From Polaromonas sp. (GTDB lineage: Bacteria; Pseudomonadota; Gammaproteobacteria; Burkholderiales; Burkholderiaceae_C), in contig JANYGP010000028.1 of assembly GCA_025362315.1 (NCBI GenBank), positions 1 through 60,885 on the forward strand: DNA of 60,885 nt, given 5' to 3'. How positions within the stretch are numbered: the stretch's first letter is position 1; every line of letters begins with the position of its first letter. The position numbers and the translations under genes are program-made. The notes beneath the pieces are model-generated. The model was not told where the DNA came from. It saw nothing but the letters and a program-made list of their open reading frames with translations, and did no database searches. Below, one piece after another: positions 7,745 to 17,221 of the stretch.

Positions 7745-9055
7745 ATGGCTGTGACTGTAGAAATCCTCGAAAAGCTGGAACGCAAAATGACTTTGGTACT
7801 GCCAGTAGGCATCATCCAGTCTGAAGTTGAAACGCGTTTGAAGAAACTGGCACGCACTGTCAAGATGGACGGTTTTCGCCCTGGCAAGGTGCCGATGAAT
7901 GTGGTGAGTCAGCGCTACGGCTATTCAGTGCATTACGAAGTGATGAACGACAAGGTGGGACAGGCGTTTTCAGCCGCAGCCAACGAAGCCAAACTGCGTG
8001 TGGCCGGCCAGCCGCGTATCAGCGAAAAAGAGGGTGCGCCAGACGGTGAAATGACCTTTGACGCCATCTTTGAGGTGTACCCTGAAGTCAAAATCGGGGA
8101 CCTGAGCACGGCCGAGATTGAAAAAACAAGCAGTGAGGTCAGCGATGCGGCAATTGACAAGACCCTGGATATTTTGCGCAAGCAGCGCCGGACTTTTTCG
8201 CAACGCGCCATTGGCGCTGCTGCGCAGGACAGCGACCGCGCCACCATTGATTTTGAAGGCAAGATTGACGGTGAAGCTTTTGCTGGGGGCAAAGCCGAAG
8301 ACTTTCAGTTTCTGATTGGCGATGGCCAGATGCTCAAGGAGTTTGAAGAGGCTGTGCGCGGTATGAAAACCGGTGAAAGCAAGACTTTCCCGTTGAGCTT
8401 TCCGGCTGATTACCATGGCAAGGACGTGGCAGGTAAACAGGCTGACTTTATGGTGACTGTGAAAAAACTTGAAGCTGCACATTTGCCTGAAGTCAACGAA
8501 GCGCTGGCCAAATCTCTCGGCATTTCCGACGCCACCGTTGAAGGTTTGCGCGCTGACATTAAAAAGAACCTGGAGCGTGAAGTCAAGTTTCGACTCCTGG
8601 CGCGCAACAAAAATGCTGTGATGGACGCACTGGTGTCCAAAGCAGAGCTGGACTTGCCCAATGCCAGTGTGCAGGCTGAACTCGACCGCATGATTGAGGC
8701 GGCACGTGCAGACTTGAAGCAGCGCGGTGTGAAGGATTTCGACAAAGCACCGATTCCGGACGACATCTTTCGTCCGCAAGCAGAAAAACGCGTGCGTCTG
8801 GGTCTGGTGGTGGCGGAGCTGGTCCGGGGCAACAGCCTGCAAGCCAAGCCAGAGCAGCTCAAAGCCCACATTGAAGAGCTTGCTGCCAGCTATGAGAAAC
8901 CGCAAGATGTGGTGCGCTGGTATCTGAGCGACAACCAGCGCATGGCTGAAGTTGAAGCGGTTGTGATTGAAAACAACGTGACTGATTTTGTTCTGTCCCA
9001 AGCAAAGGTGACACAAAAAGCTGTGACCTTTGACGAACTGATGGCACAAAACTAG
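7745..9055 (+). CDS. tig: Trigger factor, ribosome-associated chaperone and PPIase
   Basis: A 436-residue protein with the full trigger-factor layout. The N-terminal ribosome-binding domain carries GFRPGKVP (E. coli signature loop) near residue 43. A central FKBP-type prolyl isomerase domain follows (RATIDFEGKIDGEAFAGG...), then the C-terminal helical chaperone arms. It binds near the ribosome exit tunnel and shields nascent chains. It heads the conserved block tig-clpP-clpX-lon. An AAAGAG-like ribosome site precedes the ATG. Confidence 0.97.
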   Translation: MAVTVEILEKLERKMTLVLPVGIIQSEVETRLKKLARTVKMDGFRPGKVPMNVVSQRYGYSVHYEVMNDKVGQAFSAAANEAKLRVAGQPRISEKEGAPDGEMTFDAIFEVYPEVKIGDLSTAEIEKTSSEVSDAAIDKTLDILRKQRRTFSQRAIGAAAQDSDRATIDFEGKIDGEAFAGGKAEDFQFLIGDGQMLKEFEEAVRGMKTGESKTFPLSFPADYHGKDVAGKQADFMVTVKKLEAAHLPEVNEALAKSLGISDATVEGLRADIKKNLEREVKFRLLARNKNAVMDALVSKAELDLPNASVQAELDRMIEAARADLKQRGVKDFDKAPIPDDIFRPQAEKRVRLGLVVAELVRGNSLQAKPEQLKAHIEELAASYEKPQDVVRWYLSDNQRMAEVEAVVIENNVTDFVLSQAKVTQKAVTFDELMAQN

Positions 9056-9161
9056 TCTTGGCTGACGTCAACATTGGGGTTTGTGTCTTGCTTGAACTCT
9101 TGCACACAAGCCCCATCTTCAGTGGGTATGGTGATTTTTAATCAAAACCTGGAGTTTTAAC

Positions 9162-9809
9162 ATGTACCAAAACCAAATCGACAGCGTCCCTTTCGGCGCG
9201 CGTGATTCAATTCAAACCGAGGGTTTGGGGCTGATCCCGATGGTGATCGAACAGTCGGGCCGCGGCGAGCGGTCTTACGACATTTATTCGCGCTTGCTCA
9301 AGGAGCGCGTCATTTTTCTGGTTGGACCCGTTGAAGACTACATGGCCAATCTGGTAGTTGCGCAGCTGCTGTTTTTGGAAAGTGAAAATCCTGACAAGGA
9401 CATTTCCCTGTATATCAATTCGCCGGGCGGCTCCGTCAGCGCGGGATTGGCGATTTATGACACCATGAATTTCATCAAACCGGATGTGTCAACCTTGTGC
9501 ACTGGCATGGCTGCCAGCATGGGTTCTTTTTTGTTAAATGCCGGTGCCAAAGGCAAGCGGTTTTCCTTGCCCAATTCAAGTGTGATGCTGCACCAGCCAT
9601 CCGGCGGCGCTCGGGGAATGGCTGCCGATATTGAAATTTCTGCGCGGGAAATTTTAAAAACGCGTGAATTGCTCAACAAGATTTACTCGGATCGCACAGG
9701 TCAGCCCATCGAAAAGATTGCCCGTGACATGGAGCGGGACTACTGGTTGTCAGCCAACGAAGCCAAGGAATACGGTCTGGTGGACGAAGTCATTGCCAAG
9801 CGTCCGTAA
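9162..9809 (+). CDS. clpP: ATP-dependent Clp protease proteolytic subunit
   Basis: A 215-residue serine peptidase. The catalytic triad is visible: Ser in GMAASMGSF (about residue 119), His in VMLHQPSGG (about 144) and an Asp further along before the [13 protein letters not shown] end. It forms the 14-subunit barrel that is fed by ClpX here and by ClpA, encoded at the right edge of this window. GGAG lies about 9 bases before the ATG. A hairpin terminator sits between clpP and clpX, so clpX probably also has its own transcription. Confidence 0.97.
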   Translation: MYQNQIDSVPFGARDSIQTEGLGLIPMVIEQSGRGERSYDIYSRLLKERVIFLVGPVEDYMANLVVAQLLFLESENPDKDISLYINSPGGSVSAGLAIYDTMNFIKPDVSTLCTGMAASMGSFLLNAGAKGKRFSLPNSSVMLHQPSGGARGMAADIEISAREILKTRELLNKIYSDRTGQPIEKIARDMERDYWLSANEAKEYGLVDEVIAKRP

Positions 9810-9824
9810 TTCAATCCCGGTATT

Positions 9825-9866
9825 TAAAAACGGCGTTTCCTGCAGCAGGATTCGCCGTTTTTTATT
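9825..9866 (+). terminator. Rho-independent terminator after clpP
   Basis: AAAACGGCG and CGCCGTTTT form a 9-bp stem with a ~16-base loop that can pair further internally, followed by a T run. The matching A run means it could also work on the other strand. Confidence 0.8.
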
Positions 9867-9916
9867 TGGTTATTATCAGTAAATTCTGTTTAGCCCCTTT
9901 ATAAGGCACCTCCACA

Positions 9917-11182
9917 ATGGCCGAAAAAAAAGGCTCCTCCAGTGAAAAAACTCTGTATTGCTCTTTTTGCGGCAAAAGTCAGCATGAAGTCAAAAAACTC
10001 ATCGCTGGACCTTCTGTCTTTGTCTGCGATGAATGCATAGATCTTTGCAACGACATCATTCGTGACGAGTTGCCGGCCGGAACAGATGCCGGTGACACGC
10101 GGGGAGATTTGCCGACGCCGCTGGACATCAAAACAACGCTGGATGGTTATGTGATTGGTCAGGAGCCAGCCAAGCGAACATTGGCTGTGGCGGTGTACAA
10201 CCATTACAAGCGGCTGCGTCACAAGGAAAAAGCCAAAAAAGACGATGTTGAACTGACCAAAAGCAACATCCTGTTAATCGGCCCAACCGGCTCTGGCAAG
10301 ACACTGCTTGCCCAAACGCTGGCGCGTACCCTGAATGTGCCGTTCGTGATGGCTGATGCCACTACTTTGACTGAAGCAGGTTATGTTGGCGAAGACGTTG
10401 AAAACATTATTCAAAAACTGCTGCAGAGTTGTAATTACGAAGTAGACAGGGCACAGCAGGGCATTGTTTACATCGATGAAATCGACAAGATTTCACGCAA
10501 GTCGGATAACCCATCCATCACCCGCGACGTGTCGGGCGAAGGAGTTCAACAGGCCTTGCTTAAATTGATCGAAGGCACGATGGCCTCCGTGCCGCCGCAG
10601 GGCGGACGCAAACACCCGAATCAGGATTTTTTGCAGGTGGACACCACCAATATTTTGTTTATATGCGGCGGTGCTTTTTCTGGTCTTGAAAAGGTCATTG
10701 AAAACCGTACCGAGGCTTCCGGTATCGGTTTTGGCGCTTCTGTCAAAAGTAAAAAGACGCGTAGCCTGACAGAGTCGTTCAAGGATGTTGAGCCAGAAGA
10801 CCTGATCAAGTTTGGCCTGATCCCGGAGCTGGTCGGCCGCATGCCAGTTGTGGCAACACTGGCAGAACTGAGTGAAGATGCGCTGGTGCAAATTTTGACC
10901 GAGCCCAAAAATGCGGTGGTCAAACAATTTAGCAAGCTGCTGGCCATGGAAGGTGTGGATCTGGAGATTCGCCCATCTGCGCTCAAAGCCATTGCCCGCA
11001 AAGCACTGGCCCGAAAAACCGGTGCGCGCGGTCTGCGTTCAATTCTGGAACAGTCGTTGATTGATACCATGTTTGATTTGCCGACTGCGAGCAATGTGGA
11101 CAAGGTTGTGGTGGACGAGTCAACCATTGAAGAAAACAAGCCGCCCTTGCTGGTGTACCGGGAAACCGCTAAAAAGGCGTGA
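9917..11182 (+). CDS. clpX: ATP-dependent Clp protease ATPase subunit ClpX
   Basis: 421 residues. The N-terminal zinc-binding domain has four cysteines (CSFC near 15-18 and CDEC near 37-40). The AAA+ domain shows Walker [13 protein letters not shown], Walker B VYIDEIDK, the substrate loop with [11 protein letters not shown] and a sensor-2 arginine region [10 protein letters not shown]. It unfolds tagged substrates and feeds them to ClpP, encoded just upstream. Length and domain order are normal. Confidence 0.97.
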   Translation: MAEKKGSSSEKTLYCSFCGKSQHEVKKLIAGPSVFVCDECIDLCNDIIRDELPAGTDAGDTRGDLPTPLDIKTTLDGYVIGQEPAKRTLAVAVYNHYKRLRHKEKAKKDDVELTKSNILLIGPTGSGKTLLAQTLARTLNVPFVMADATTLTEAGYVGEDVENIIQKLLQSCNYEVDRAQQGIVYIDEIDKISRKSDNPSITRDVSGEGVQQALLKLIEGTMASVPPQGGRKHPNQDFLQVDTTNILFICGGAFSGLEKVIENRTEASGIGFGASVKSKKTRSLTESFKDVEPEDLIKFGLIPELVGRMPVVATLAELSEDALVQILTEPKNAVVKQFSKLLAMEGVDLEIRPSALKAIARKALARKTGARGLRSILEQSLIDTMFDLPTASNVDKVVVDESTIEENKPPLLVYRETAKKA

Positions 11183-11323
11183 ACCAGCGGGCTTGAAAGT
11201 GTTCTGTCACGCCGCACTTAACTGATTACAGGCTGATTTGCGAGGTTGCTACCGTGATGCAATTCTGATTGTCAACAAGTCAGTTTCAAAGCACTTTTTT
11301 CCAAGGCTACTTTAAAGGCTTTT

Positions 11324-13762
11324 ATGTCCGCTCCTATCACCTTGCCCCCCCTCCCAGTGGACCTGCCGCTCCTGCCCTTGCGTGATGTGGTTGTGTTCCC
11401 GCACATGGTGATTCCGTTGTTTGTGGGGCGCCCAAAAAGCATCAAGGCGTTAGAGTCGGCCATGGAGTCCGAACGGCGCATCATGTTGGTAGCGCAAAAA
11501 ACAGCTGCCAAAGATGAGCCAGTCATTGAAGACATGTTCGATGTCGGGTGTGTTGCGACCATTTTGCAGTTGCTCAAATTGCCCGACGGTACCGTGAAAG
11601 TGCTGGTGGAAGGTCAGCAACGGGCCAAAGTCAATCATTTCGAAGATGGCGAGCTGCATTTCACCGCCAATGTCACGCCGATAGAACCGGCAACGATTGC
11701 AGCTGACAACGGCAGTGAAATTGAAGCGCTGCGGCGTGCTGTGATGCAGCAGTTTGACCATTACGTCAAACTGAATAAAAAAATTCCGCCCGAAATTTTG
11801 ACGTCTATTTCCAGCATTGACGACCCGGGTCGGCTGGCTGACACCATTGCAGCCCATCTGCCGCTGAAGCTGGATGCCAAGCAGGTCATTCTTGACTTGT
11901 CGCCCGTCAAGGCGCGGCTTGAAAACTTGTACGAGCAGCTTGAGCGTGAGGTCGACATTTTGAATGTAGACAAAAAAATCCGGGGCCGCGTCAAACGGCA
12001 GATGGAGAAAAACCAGCGCGACTTTTACCTGAACGAGCAGGTCAAGGCGATTCAAAAAGAGCTGGGCGATGGCGAAGACGGCGCCGATGTGGACGAGATC
12101 GAAAAAAAGATCAATGCCGCGAAAATGCCAAAAGAAGCAAAGAAAAAGGCCGACGCTGAATTCAAAAAACTCAAGCTGATGTCGCCCATGTCAGCTGAAG
12201 CGACCGTGGTGCGCAACTACATCGACGTGTTGACAGCATTGCCGTGGAGCAAAAAAACGAAGATCAAACATGATTTGGTGAACGCTGAAAACGTGCTGAA
12301 CGAAGACCATTACGGCCTTGAAAAAGTCAAGGACCGCATTGTTGAATACCTTGCAGTGCAGCAGCGTGTTGACAAACTGAAAGCGCCGATTTTGTGCCTG
12401 GTCGGACCTCCCGGTGTTGGCAAAACATCATTGGGCCAATCCATTGCCAAAGCCACGGGCCGCAAGTATGTGCGCATGGCACTGGGCGGTATGCGGGACG
12501 AGGCAGAAATCCGGGGTCATCGGCGCACCTACATTGGTGCACTGCCTGGCAAGGTTCTGCAAAGCCTGTCAAAGGCAGGCACCAGAAACCCGCTGTTTTT
12601 GCTGGATGAAATCGACAAACTGGGCACGGATTTCAGGGGCGACCCATCGAGTGCGCTGCTGGAGGTGCTGGACCCGGAGCAAAACCACACGTTTGGTGAC
12701 CATTACGTCGAGGTTGATTTTGACTTGAGCGATGTGATGTTTGTGGCGACGTCCAACTCGATGAACATTCCACCAGCTTTGCTGGACCGGATGGAAGTTA
12801 TTCGCCTGTCGGGTTACACAGAAGACGAGAAAACCAGCATTGCCATGCGCTATCTGCTGCCCAAGCAGGTCAAGAACAATGGCGTCAGGCCTGAAGAGCT
12901 GGAAGTGCAGGAGCAAGCTGTGCGGGACATCGTGCGCTACTACACGCGTGAGGCCGGCGTGCGATCACTGGAACGCGAGCTGGGCAAAATTTGCCGCAAA
13001 GTCATCAAAGGCATCCAGCTTAAAAAAATGATTGCCCAGGTCGTTGTGACGCCCGACAACCTGAACGAATTTTTGGGTGTGCGAAAATTTGACTATGGCC
13101 GGGCTGAAAAGAACAATCAGGTAGGGCAGGTGGTCGGGTTGGCCTGGACGGAAGTGGGCGGCGATTTGCTGACCATTGAAGCGGCCATCATGCCTGGCAA
13201 GGGGGTTATTACACGTACCGGGTCTCTGGGCGATGTGATGAAAGAGTCGGTCGACGCCGCACGCACAGTGGTGCGAAGCCGCTCTGCCATGCTGGGCATC
13301 AAAGACGACCTGTTTGAAAAACGGGACATTCACATCCATGTGCCGGACGGTGCCACGCCCAAGGACGGCCCCAGTGCGGGCGCGGCCATGACAACGGCAT
13401 TCATATCTGCGCTCACCGGCATCCCTGTGCGTGGCGATGTGGCGATGACAGGTGAAATCACGCTGCGCGGCGAGGTCACAGCCATTGGCGGCCTGAAGGA
13501 AAAACTGCTGGCAGCTTTGCGCGGCGGCATCAAGACAGTGCTCATCCCTGAAGAAAATGCCAAAGACTTGCAGGAGATTCCGGACAATGTCAAAAATGGG
13601 TTGGAAATTATTCCAGTCAAGTGGATCGACCAGGTGCTGAAAGTGGCACTGGAGCGCATGCCAGTCCCGTTGACGGACGAAGAAATGGCAATTTCCGCAG
13701 CTGCGTCGGGTGCGGCAACCGCTCTGCAGCCACAACCTGCATTAGGGGCTGTCAAACATTGA
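11324..13762 (+). CDS. lon: ATP-dependent protease Lon
   Basis: 812 residues with the LonA layout. The N-terminal substrate domain begins with LPLLPLRDVVVFPHMVIPLFVG. The central AAA+ module has Walker A GPPGVGKTSLGQ and Walker B LFLLDEIDKLG. The C-terminal protease domain has the catalytic Ser in PKDGPSAGAAM and its partner Lys in the following helix. It degrades misfolded and regulatory proteins. The 140-base gap after clpX has no obvious terminator, so partial read-through from the clp genes is possible. The last 30 residues are Ala-rich and variable. Confidence 0.97.
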   Translation: MSAPITLPPLPVDLPLLPLRDVVVFPHMVIPLFVGRPKSIKALESAMESERRIMLVAQKTAAKDEPVIEDMFDVGCVATILQLLKLPDGTVKVLVEGQQRAKVNHFEDGELHFTANVTPIEPATIAADNGSEIEALRRAVMQQFDHYVKLNKKIPPEILTSISSIDDPGRLADTIAAHLPLKLDAKQVILDLSPVKARLENLYEQLEREVDILNVDKKIRGRVKRQMEKNQRDFYLNEQVKAIQKELGDGEDGADVDEIEKKINAAKMPKEAKKKADAEFKKLKLMSPMSAEATVVRNYIDVLTALPWSKKTKIKHDLVNAENVLNEDHYGLEKVKDRIVEYLAVQQRVDKLKAPILCLVGPPGVGKTSLGQSIAKATGRKYVRMALGGMRDEAEIRGHRRTYIGALPGKVLQSLSKAGTRNPLFLLDEIDKLGTDFRGDPSSALLEVLDPEQNHTFGDHYVEVDFDLSDVMFVATSNSMNIPPALLDRMEVIRLSGYTEDEKTSIAMRYLLPKQVKNNGVRPEELEVQEQAVRDIVRYYTREAGVRSLERELGKICRKVIKGIQLKKMIAQVVVTPDNLNEFLGVRKFDYGRAEKNNQVGQVVGLAWTEVGGDLLTIEAAIMPGKGVITRTGSLGDVMKESVDAARTVVRSRSAMLGIKDDLFEKRDIHIHVPDGATPKDGPSAGAAMTTAFISALTGIPVRGDVAMTGEITLRGEVTAIGGLKEKLLAALRGGIKTVLIPEENAKDLQEIPDNVKNGLEIIPVKWIDQVLKVALERMPVPLTDEEMAISAAASGAATALQPQPALGAVKH

Positions 13763-13782
13763 TAGCGTTGTCTTACCATGAT

Positions 13783-13810
13783 CTGTCAGGCTTAAATTTT
13801 GGGCTATAAT
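13783..13810 (+). promoter_or_regulatory. Sigma-70 promoter for the tRNA cluster
   Basis: A perfect -10 TATAAT at 13805-13810 lies 14 bases before tRNA-Gly. A CTGTCA-like -35 at 13783-13788 is 16 bases upstream of it. Both sit in the lon 3' flank. Confidence 0.65.
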
Positions 13811-13824
13811 CTGAGGCTTGCAAT

Positions 13825-13900
13825 GCGGGAGTAGCTCAGTTGGTAGAGCGCAACCTTGCCAAGGTTGAGGTCGAGAGTTCGAGACTCTTCTCCCGCTCCA
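13825..13900 (+). tRNA. tRNA-Gly (anticodon GCC)
   Basis: 76 bases including the encoded CCA. The acceptor GCGGGAG pairs with CTCCCGC, and the anticodon loop within AACCTTGCCAAGGTT gives GCC. D and T arms are standard. Confidence 0.96.
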
Positions 13901-13904
13901 ATTC

Positions 13905-13938
13905 AAAGGGCAGCACTTCAAAATGCTGTCCTTTTTTA
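13905..13938 (+). terminator. Hairpin terminator between tRNA-Gly and tRNA-Cys
   Basis: AAAGGGCAGCA pairs with TGCTGTCCTTT (one G-T), with a loop of about 8 bases and a T6 run. It may attenuate rather than fully stop transcription, since two more tRNAs follow. Confidence 0.7.
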
Positions 13939-13977
13939 TTGGAAAATTTTTCAGGTTTGTAGACAGTTTTCAGAGAT

Positions 13978-14051
13978 GGCGCGGTAACAAAGCGGTTATG
14001 TACCGGATTGCAAATCCGGCTAGCCCGGTTCGACTCCGGGCCGCGCCTCCA
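13978..14051 (+). tRNA. tRNA-Cys (anticodon GCA)
   Basis: 74 bases. The acceptor GGCGCGG pairs with CCGCGCC, and the anticodon arm CCGGATTGCAAATCCGG gives GCA. It ends in TCCA. Confidence 0.95.
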
Positions 14052-14086
14052 AAATTGTGGCTGAAAAGTCATTTTAAAAACAGCAC

Positions 14087-14179
14087 GCCCGAGTGGTGAA
14101 ATCGGTAGACACAGCGGACTTAAAATCCGCCGCTTCGTGAACAGCGGGCGTACCGGTTCGATTCCGGTCTCGGGCACCA
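14087..14179 (+). tRNA. tRNA-Leu (anticodon UAA)
   Basis: 93-base class II tRNA. The acceptor GCCCGAG pairs with CTCGGGC and ends in ACCA. The anticodon loop CTTAAAA gives UAA, and the variable arm is long. It is a second Leu isoacceptor, besides the UAG one upstream of tig. Confidence 0.95.
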
Positions 14180-14202
14180 AAACCTATTTAAAACCAAGCA
14201 GT

Positions 14203-14232
14203 GCAGGCGCTAGATGCTTTTATTTTGATAGC
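14203..14232 (-). repeat. Dispersed repeat, copy 3 (degenerate)
   Basis: The reverse strand reads GCTATC...AGC...TAGCGCC, a short match to the repeat. It lies between the tRNA cluster and the convergent reductase gene. Confidence 0.45.
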
Positions 14233-14289
14233 GACCGCCTGCATTTTAGACTCGCCTGAAGTTAAACGCTTATCCGGTGAGGTCGACTT

Positions 14290-15351
14290 TCAGGGCGTTG
14301 AACTTGCCTGCGATTCTTTTGAAGAGACGTTCAGCAGCTTGTGCAGTCTCGAGCTGCTGGTGGTGTATTCAAGCTGTGGCTTTTTGCCAGGATAAACAAC
14401 ATCTGCCGCACCAAATGCAGCCAGTGCGCACTCGTGAAAGCCGCTCAAAATCAATTTTTTCTTGCCTGGGTAGGTATTGATGTCGCCGACAGCGAAGATG
14501 CCAGGAATGCTGGTTGCAAAACGTTCCGTATCAACTGCAAGCTGTTTGCGATCCATGGCCAGGCCCCAATCAGCCATCGGGCCCAATTTGGGTGACAGGC
14601 CCAAACAGACCAACAATATTTCCGTTGGCACATGATGGATTTGCCCACTGGTGCCCGTTACCTGCACGGCCGACAGTAGACCCGCGTTTTCGTCACAACC
14701 AGTGATCTGACCCACCATCAGTTGCAGCGCATTGGCGTCACGCAGAGCATGCGCCCGGGCGACCAGTTCAGGTGTTGCCTGGTAGACGTCGCGGCGATGC
14801 AGCAAAGTGACACTTGCGGCTTTACCAGGGGTCGCCAGTTCAATAGCGCACTCAAAAGCTGCGTCGTCCCCACCAACAACCACAACCCTGCTTTCTGTCA
14901 CACCCTGCGGTGCCTGCCTGTGATAAAAAAGTTGAGATTTTTCAAACTTCTGAAGGCTGGCAACTTGGAGCAACTTAGGCTGAAATGCGCCTACGCCTGC
15001 TGCAATCATGATCACTTTGGTGTTGAATTGTTGGCCACTGGAGATGGCAACCTGAAAACGTCCGTCAGGCAATTTTTCGATCTGATTGACGGTTTGGCTC
15101 ATGTGAAATGGCGCGTCAAAGGGCTTGATTTGTGCCAACAAACTTGCGGTCAGCTCGCGGCCTGTGGTGCGCACCATCCCGGGAATGTCGTAAATCGGTT
15201 TGTCTGGGTACAGCTCGATGCATTGGCCGCCGGGATAGGGCAACGCATCAATGACATGGCATTTGATTTCAAGCAGCCCCAGCTGAAAAACCTGATACAA
15301 GCCGACTGGCCCTGCGCCGATGACAAGCGCATCCGTAAAAATCATTGGCAA
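14290..15351 (-). CDS. Ferredoxin-NADP reductase, thioredoxin-reductase-like type
   Basis: 353 residues. The FAD-binding Rossmann motif VIGAGPVGLYQVFQLG is near the N-terminus, followed by IDALPYPGGQCIELYP and DIPGM, and a second nucleotide-binding motif VVVVGGDDAAFECA lies mid-protein. The redox CxxC of true thioredoxin reductases is absent, which fits the type-2 ferredoxin/flavodoxin-NADP reductases. It transfers electrons between NADPH and ferredoxin. It is the last gene of a leftward run behind fdxA and the sulfate assimilation genes, so it may reduce the ferredoxin that serves sulfite reductase (inference). The gap to fdxA is about 106 bases and could contain its own start signals. Confidence 0.88.
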   Translation of the reverse strand: MPMIFTDALVIGAGPVGLYQVFQLGLLEIKCHVIDALPYPGGQCIELYPDKPIYDIPGMVRTTGRELTASLLAQIKPFDAPFHMSQTVNQIEKLPDGRFQVAISSGQQFNTKVIMIAAGVGAFQPKLLQVASLQKFEKSQLFYHRQAPQGVTESRVVVVGGDDAAFECAIELATPGKAASVTLLHRRDVYQATPELVARAHALRDANALQLMVGQITGCDENAGLLSAVQVTGTSGQIHHVPTEILLVCLGLSPKLGPMADWGLAMDRKQLAVDTERFATSIPGIFAVGDINTYPGKKKLILSGFHECALAAFGAADVVYPGKKPQLEYTTSSSRLHKLLNVSSKESQASSTP

Positions 15352-15457
15352 ACCCCTGCCGGACGCTCACTGCGTGTAACCCCACCTCCCCTTGCAGGGG
15401 ACGATGCTAGCGGCCTGGCAAATCCAGCTCCGCAACATCTGCTTGAAGGGGGCATGT

Positions 15458-15787
15458 TTAACGGACGAGTTCTGCCAGCTTACCCGACTTGTCTTTCCAC
15501 TCATCTGCATCTATTGGCGGTGCCTTGCGTTTGGTGATGCTTTTCCACCCTGCGGCTGCGCTGAGTTCAATGTTCAGCTTGATGAAATTCATCTGGTCGG
15601 CGGGTGTGTCCTCCTCCGCATAAATGGCATTGACCGGGCATTCAGGAATGCAAACCGCGCAATCGATGCACTCATCCGGGTCAATGACCAGCATATTCGG
15701 GCCTTCGCGAAAGCAGTCCACGGGGCAAACGTCAACGCAGTCGGTGTATTTGCAGCGAATGCACGATTCAGTAACGATATGGGTCAT
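15458..15787 (-). CDS. fdxA: 7Fe ferredoxin FdxA
   Basis: 109 residues. N-terminal cysteines in [17 protein letters not shown] (9, 12, 17, 21, 25) and [12 protein letters not shown] (40, 43, 46, 50) are the ligand pattern of [3Fe-4S][4Fe-4S] ferredoxins. The ~50-residue acidic/basic tail after the clusters is normal for FdxA. It is a small cytoplasmic electron carrier. It lies 42 bases downstream of cysN and upstream of a ferredoxin-NADP reductase on the same strand, which suggests a joint role in sulfite reduction. Confidence 0.93.
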   Translation of the reverse strand: MTHIVTESCIRCKYTDCVDVCPVDCFREGPNMLVIDPDECIDCAVCIPECPVNAIYAEEDTPADQMNFIKLNIELSAAAGWKSITKRKAPPIDADEWKDKSGKLAELVR

Positions 15788-15829
15788 GTTGATATGGGTT
15801 CGACTGGAATTTTTGCCATTTTAAAGGCA

Positions 15830-17221
15830 TTACAACACCAGGGCAGCACCTGAGGTTTTGTGGCTGGCTGTGTCTACCAGGATCAGCGAGCCAAGCCCAC
15901 GCGACTGCTTGTAAGGCACCGCCGCAATAGTCTCCAGCAAGGCCAGATCCACCACGCCAATGGCATTGGCATCGAGCTGCAAGGCGTCATGACTTTCGAG
16001 CGTGTTGATGTCAATGCGGCTGACAATGCGCCTGACTTTGGCCTTGACCCAGCGGTGGCCGTGCAGCGCCCAATACAGGCGACCTGGCACCAGCGGCTCT
16101 TCGTCCATCCAGGCGACAGTTGCAGTGATCTCCCGTCTGACCGGGAATGGGCTGTCAAACTTGCCACTGCTTTGCAGCAAAGCTTGCGACGAGGCAAGTG
16201 TTGAAGCCTGCAAAATCCAATCGCCGCGTGAAACGTCCAATTCACGGTCAAGAATAATGCCGGCACTGTGGTTGGCTGCCACGGTTTTCGGCTGGCGTGC
16301 GTGGCTGAGCACCTGGGCAATGGTGGCAGTTTTGCCGCTGGGCATGATAGTGACTTGCACGCCTGGTTTTGCAAAGCCACTGGCAATACGACCCCAAAAA
16401 ATCCGGCGACCTTGCGATGTGTCTGAAATGTTGACTGCAGGTTTCTCTACCCACTGAACAGGAAAAGCAAACGCCTGCTGGGTATCGGCGGGCGTGCTGC
16501 CAAGTTGCTCCAGTATTTGTAGCAGACTGCGCCCATGATAATTGCACCAGCCAGGTTTTTGATCCACCACATTAAAGCCGATCAGAGCTGAAATTGGCAC
16601 AATGGTATCAAACGCAATACCGGCATCACTGGCAAATTTTGTCAGTGCCTTGCTGATATTTTCAAAGGCCAATGCCGGGTGGGCCACCGCGTCAAGCTTG
16701 TTGACAGCAAAAACAATGGCCGGCACACGCAGCAAATTGACCAGCAGGCTGTGGCGGCGGGTCTGTGGCAACAGCTCGGGCAGGGCAGATTGCCAGGCGA
16801 GCTTGGTGGCGTCTACCAGCACCACAGCGGCGTCGGCACTCGACGCAGCTGTGACCATGTTGCGGGTGTACTGCTCATGGCCGGGTGCATCGGCAATGAT
16901 GAATTTACGCTTTGCAGTGTTGAAATAACGATAGGCCACATCAATCGTGATGCCCTGCTCGCGCTCGGCCTGCAAGCCATCGGTCAGCAGTGCCAGGTCA
17001 GTCTGCCCGCCGCGCTGCACGCCTGCGAGCTGGTCCCGGAGCACGGTTTTACTGTCGACCAGCAAACGGCCAATCAATGTGCTTTTGCCGTCGTCCACAC
17101 TGCCGCAGGTGACAAAGCGCAGGGCTGCTCTTGTATCAGGTTGCTTGTCGTGTTGTTGATCAGCTTGCTTATCGGCTTGCGTGTCTTGCTCAGTCATCAT
17201 TTCGTTCATCACAGTGGTCAT
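15830..17221 (-). CDS. cysN: Sulfate adenylyltransferase large subunit (GTPase)
   Basis: 463 residues with an EF-Tu-like GTPase domain: G1 GSVDDGKSTLIGRLL, G3 DAPGHEQYTRNM and G4 NKLD. Two beta-barrel domains follow. With CysD it makes APS from sulfate and ATP, driven by GTP hydrolysis. There is no C-terminal APS kinase (CysC) domain; the protein ends after the barrel domains. The start shares a base with the cysD stop, so the two are translationally coupled. The N-terminal 28 residues are rich in Asp, Gln and Lys and are unusual for the family. Confidence 0.95.
   Translation of the reverse strand: MTTVMNEMMTEQDTQADKQADQQHDKQPDTRAALRFVTCGSVDDGKSTLIGRLLVDSKTVLRDQLAGVQRGGQTDLALLTDGLQAEREQGITIDVAYRYFNTAKRKFIIADAPGHEQYTRNMVTAASSADAAVVLVDATKLAWQSALPELLPQTRRHSLLVNLLRVPAIVFAVNKLDAVAHPALAFENISKALTKFASDAGIAFDTIVPISALIGFNVVDQKPGWCNYHGRSLLQILEQLGSTPADTQQAFAFPVQWVEKPAVNISDTSQGRRIFWGRIASGFAKPGVQVTIMPSGKTATIAQVLSHARQPKTVAANHSAGIILDRELDVSRGDWILQASTLASSQALLQSSGKFDSPFPVRREITATVAWMDEEPLVPGRLYWALHGHRWVKAKVRRIVSRIDINTLESHDALQLDANAIGVVDLALLETIAAVPYKQSRGLGSLILVDTASHKTSGAALVL

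Noticed and set aside
7970..9049. A long 359-codon open frame antisense to tig
   Set aside because: It is the mirror of a strongly coding gene with GC-biased third positions; its amino-acid make-up is not protein-like and the tig motifs are decisive.
11183..11323. A heat-shock sigma-32 promoter before lon
   Set aside because: CTTGAA occurs in the gap, but I could not find a convincing -10 element at the right spacing.
12965..13735. A 256-codon open frame antisense to lon
   Set aside because: Shadow of the Lon protease domain; rich in His and Cys at mirror positions and no start signal.
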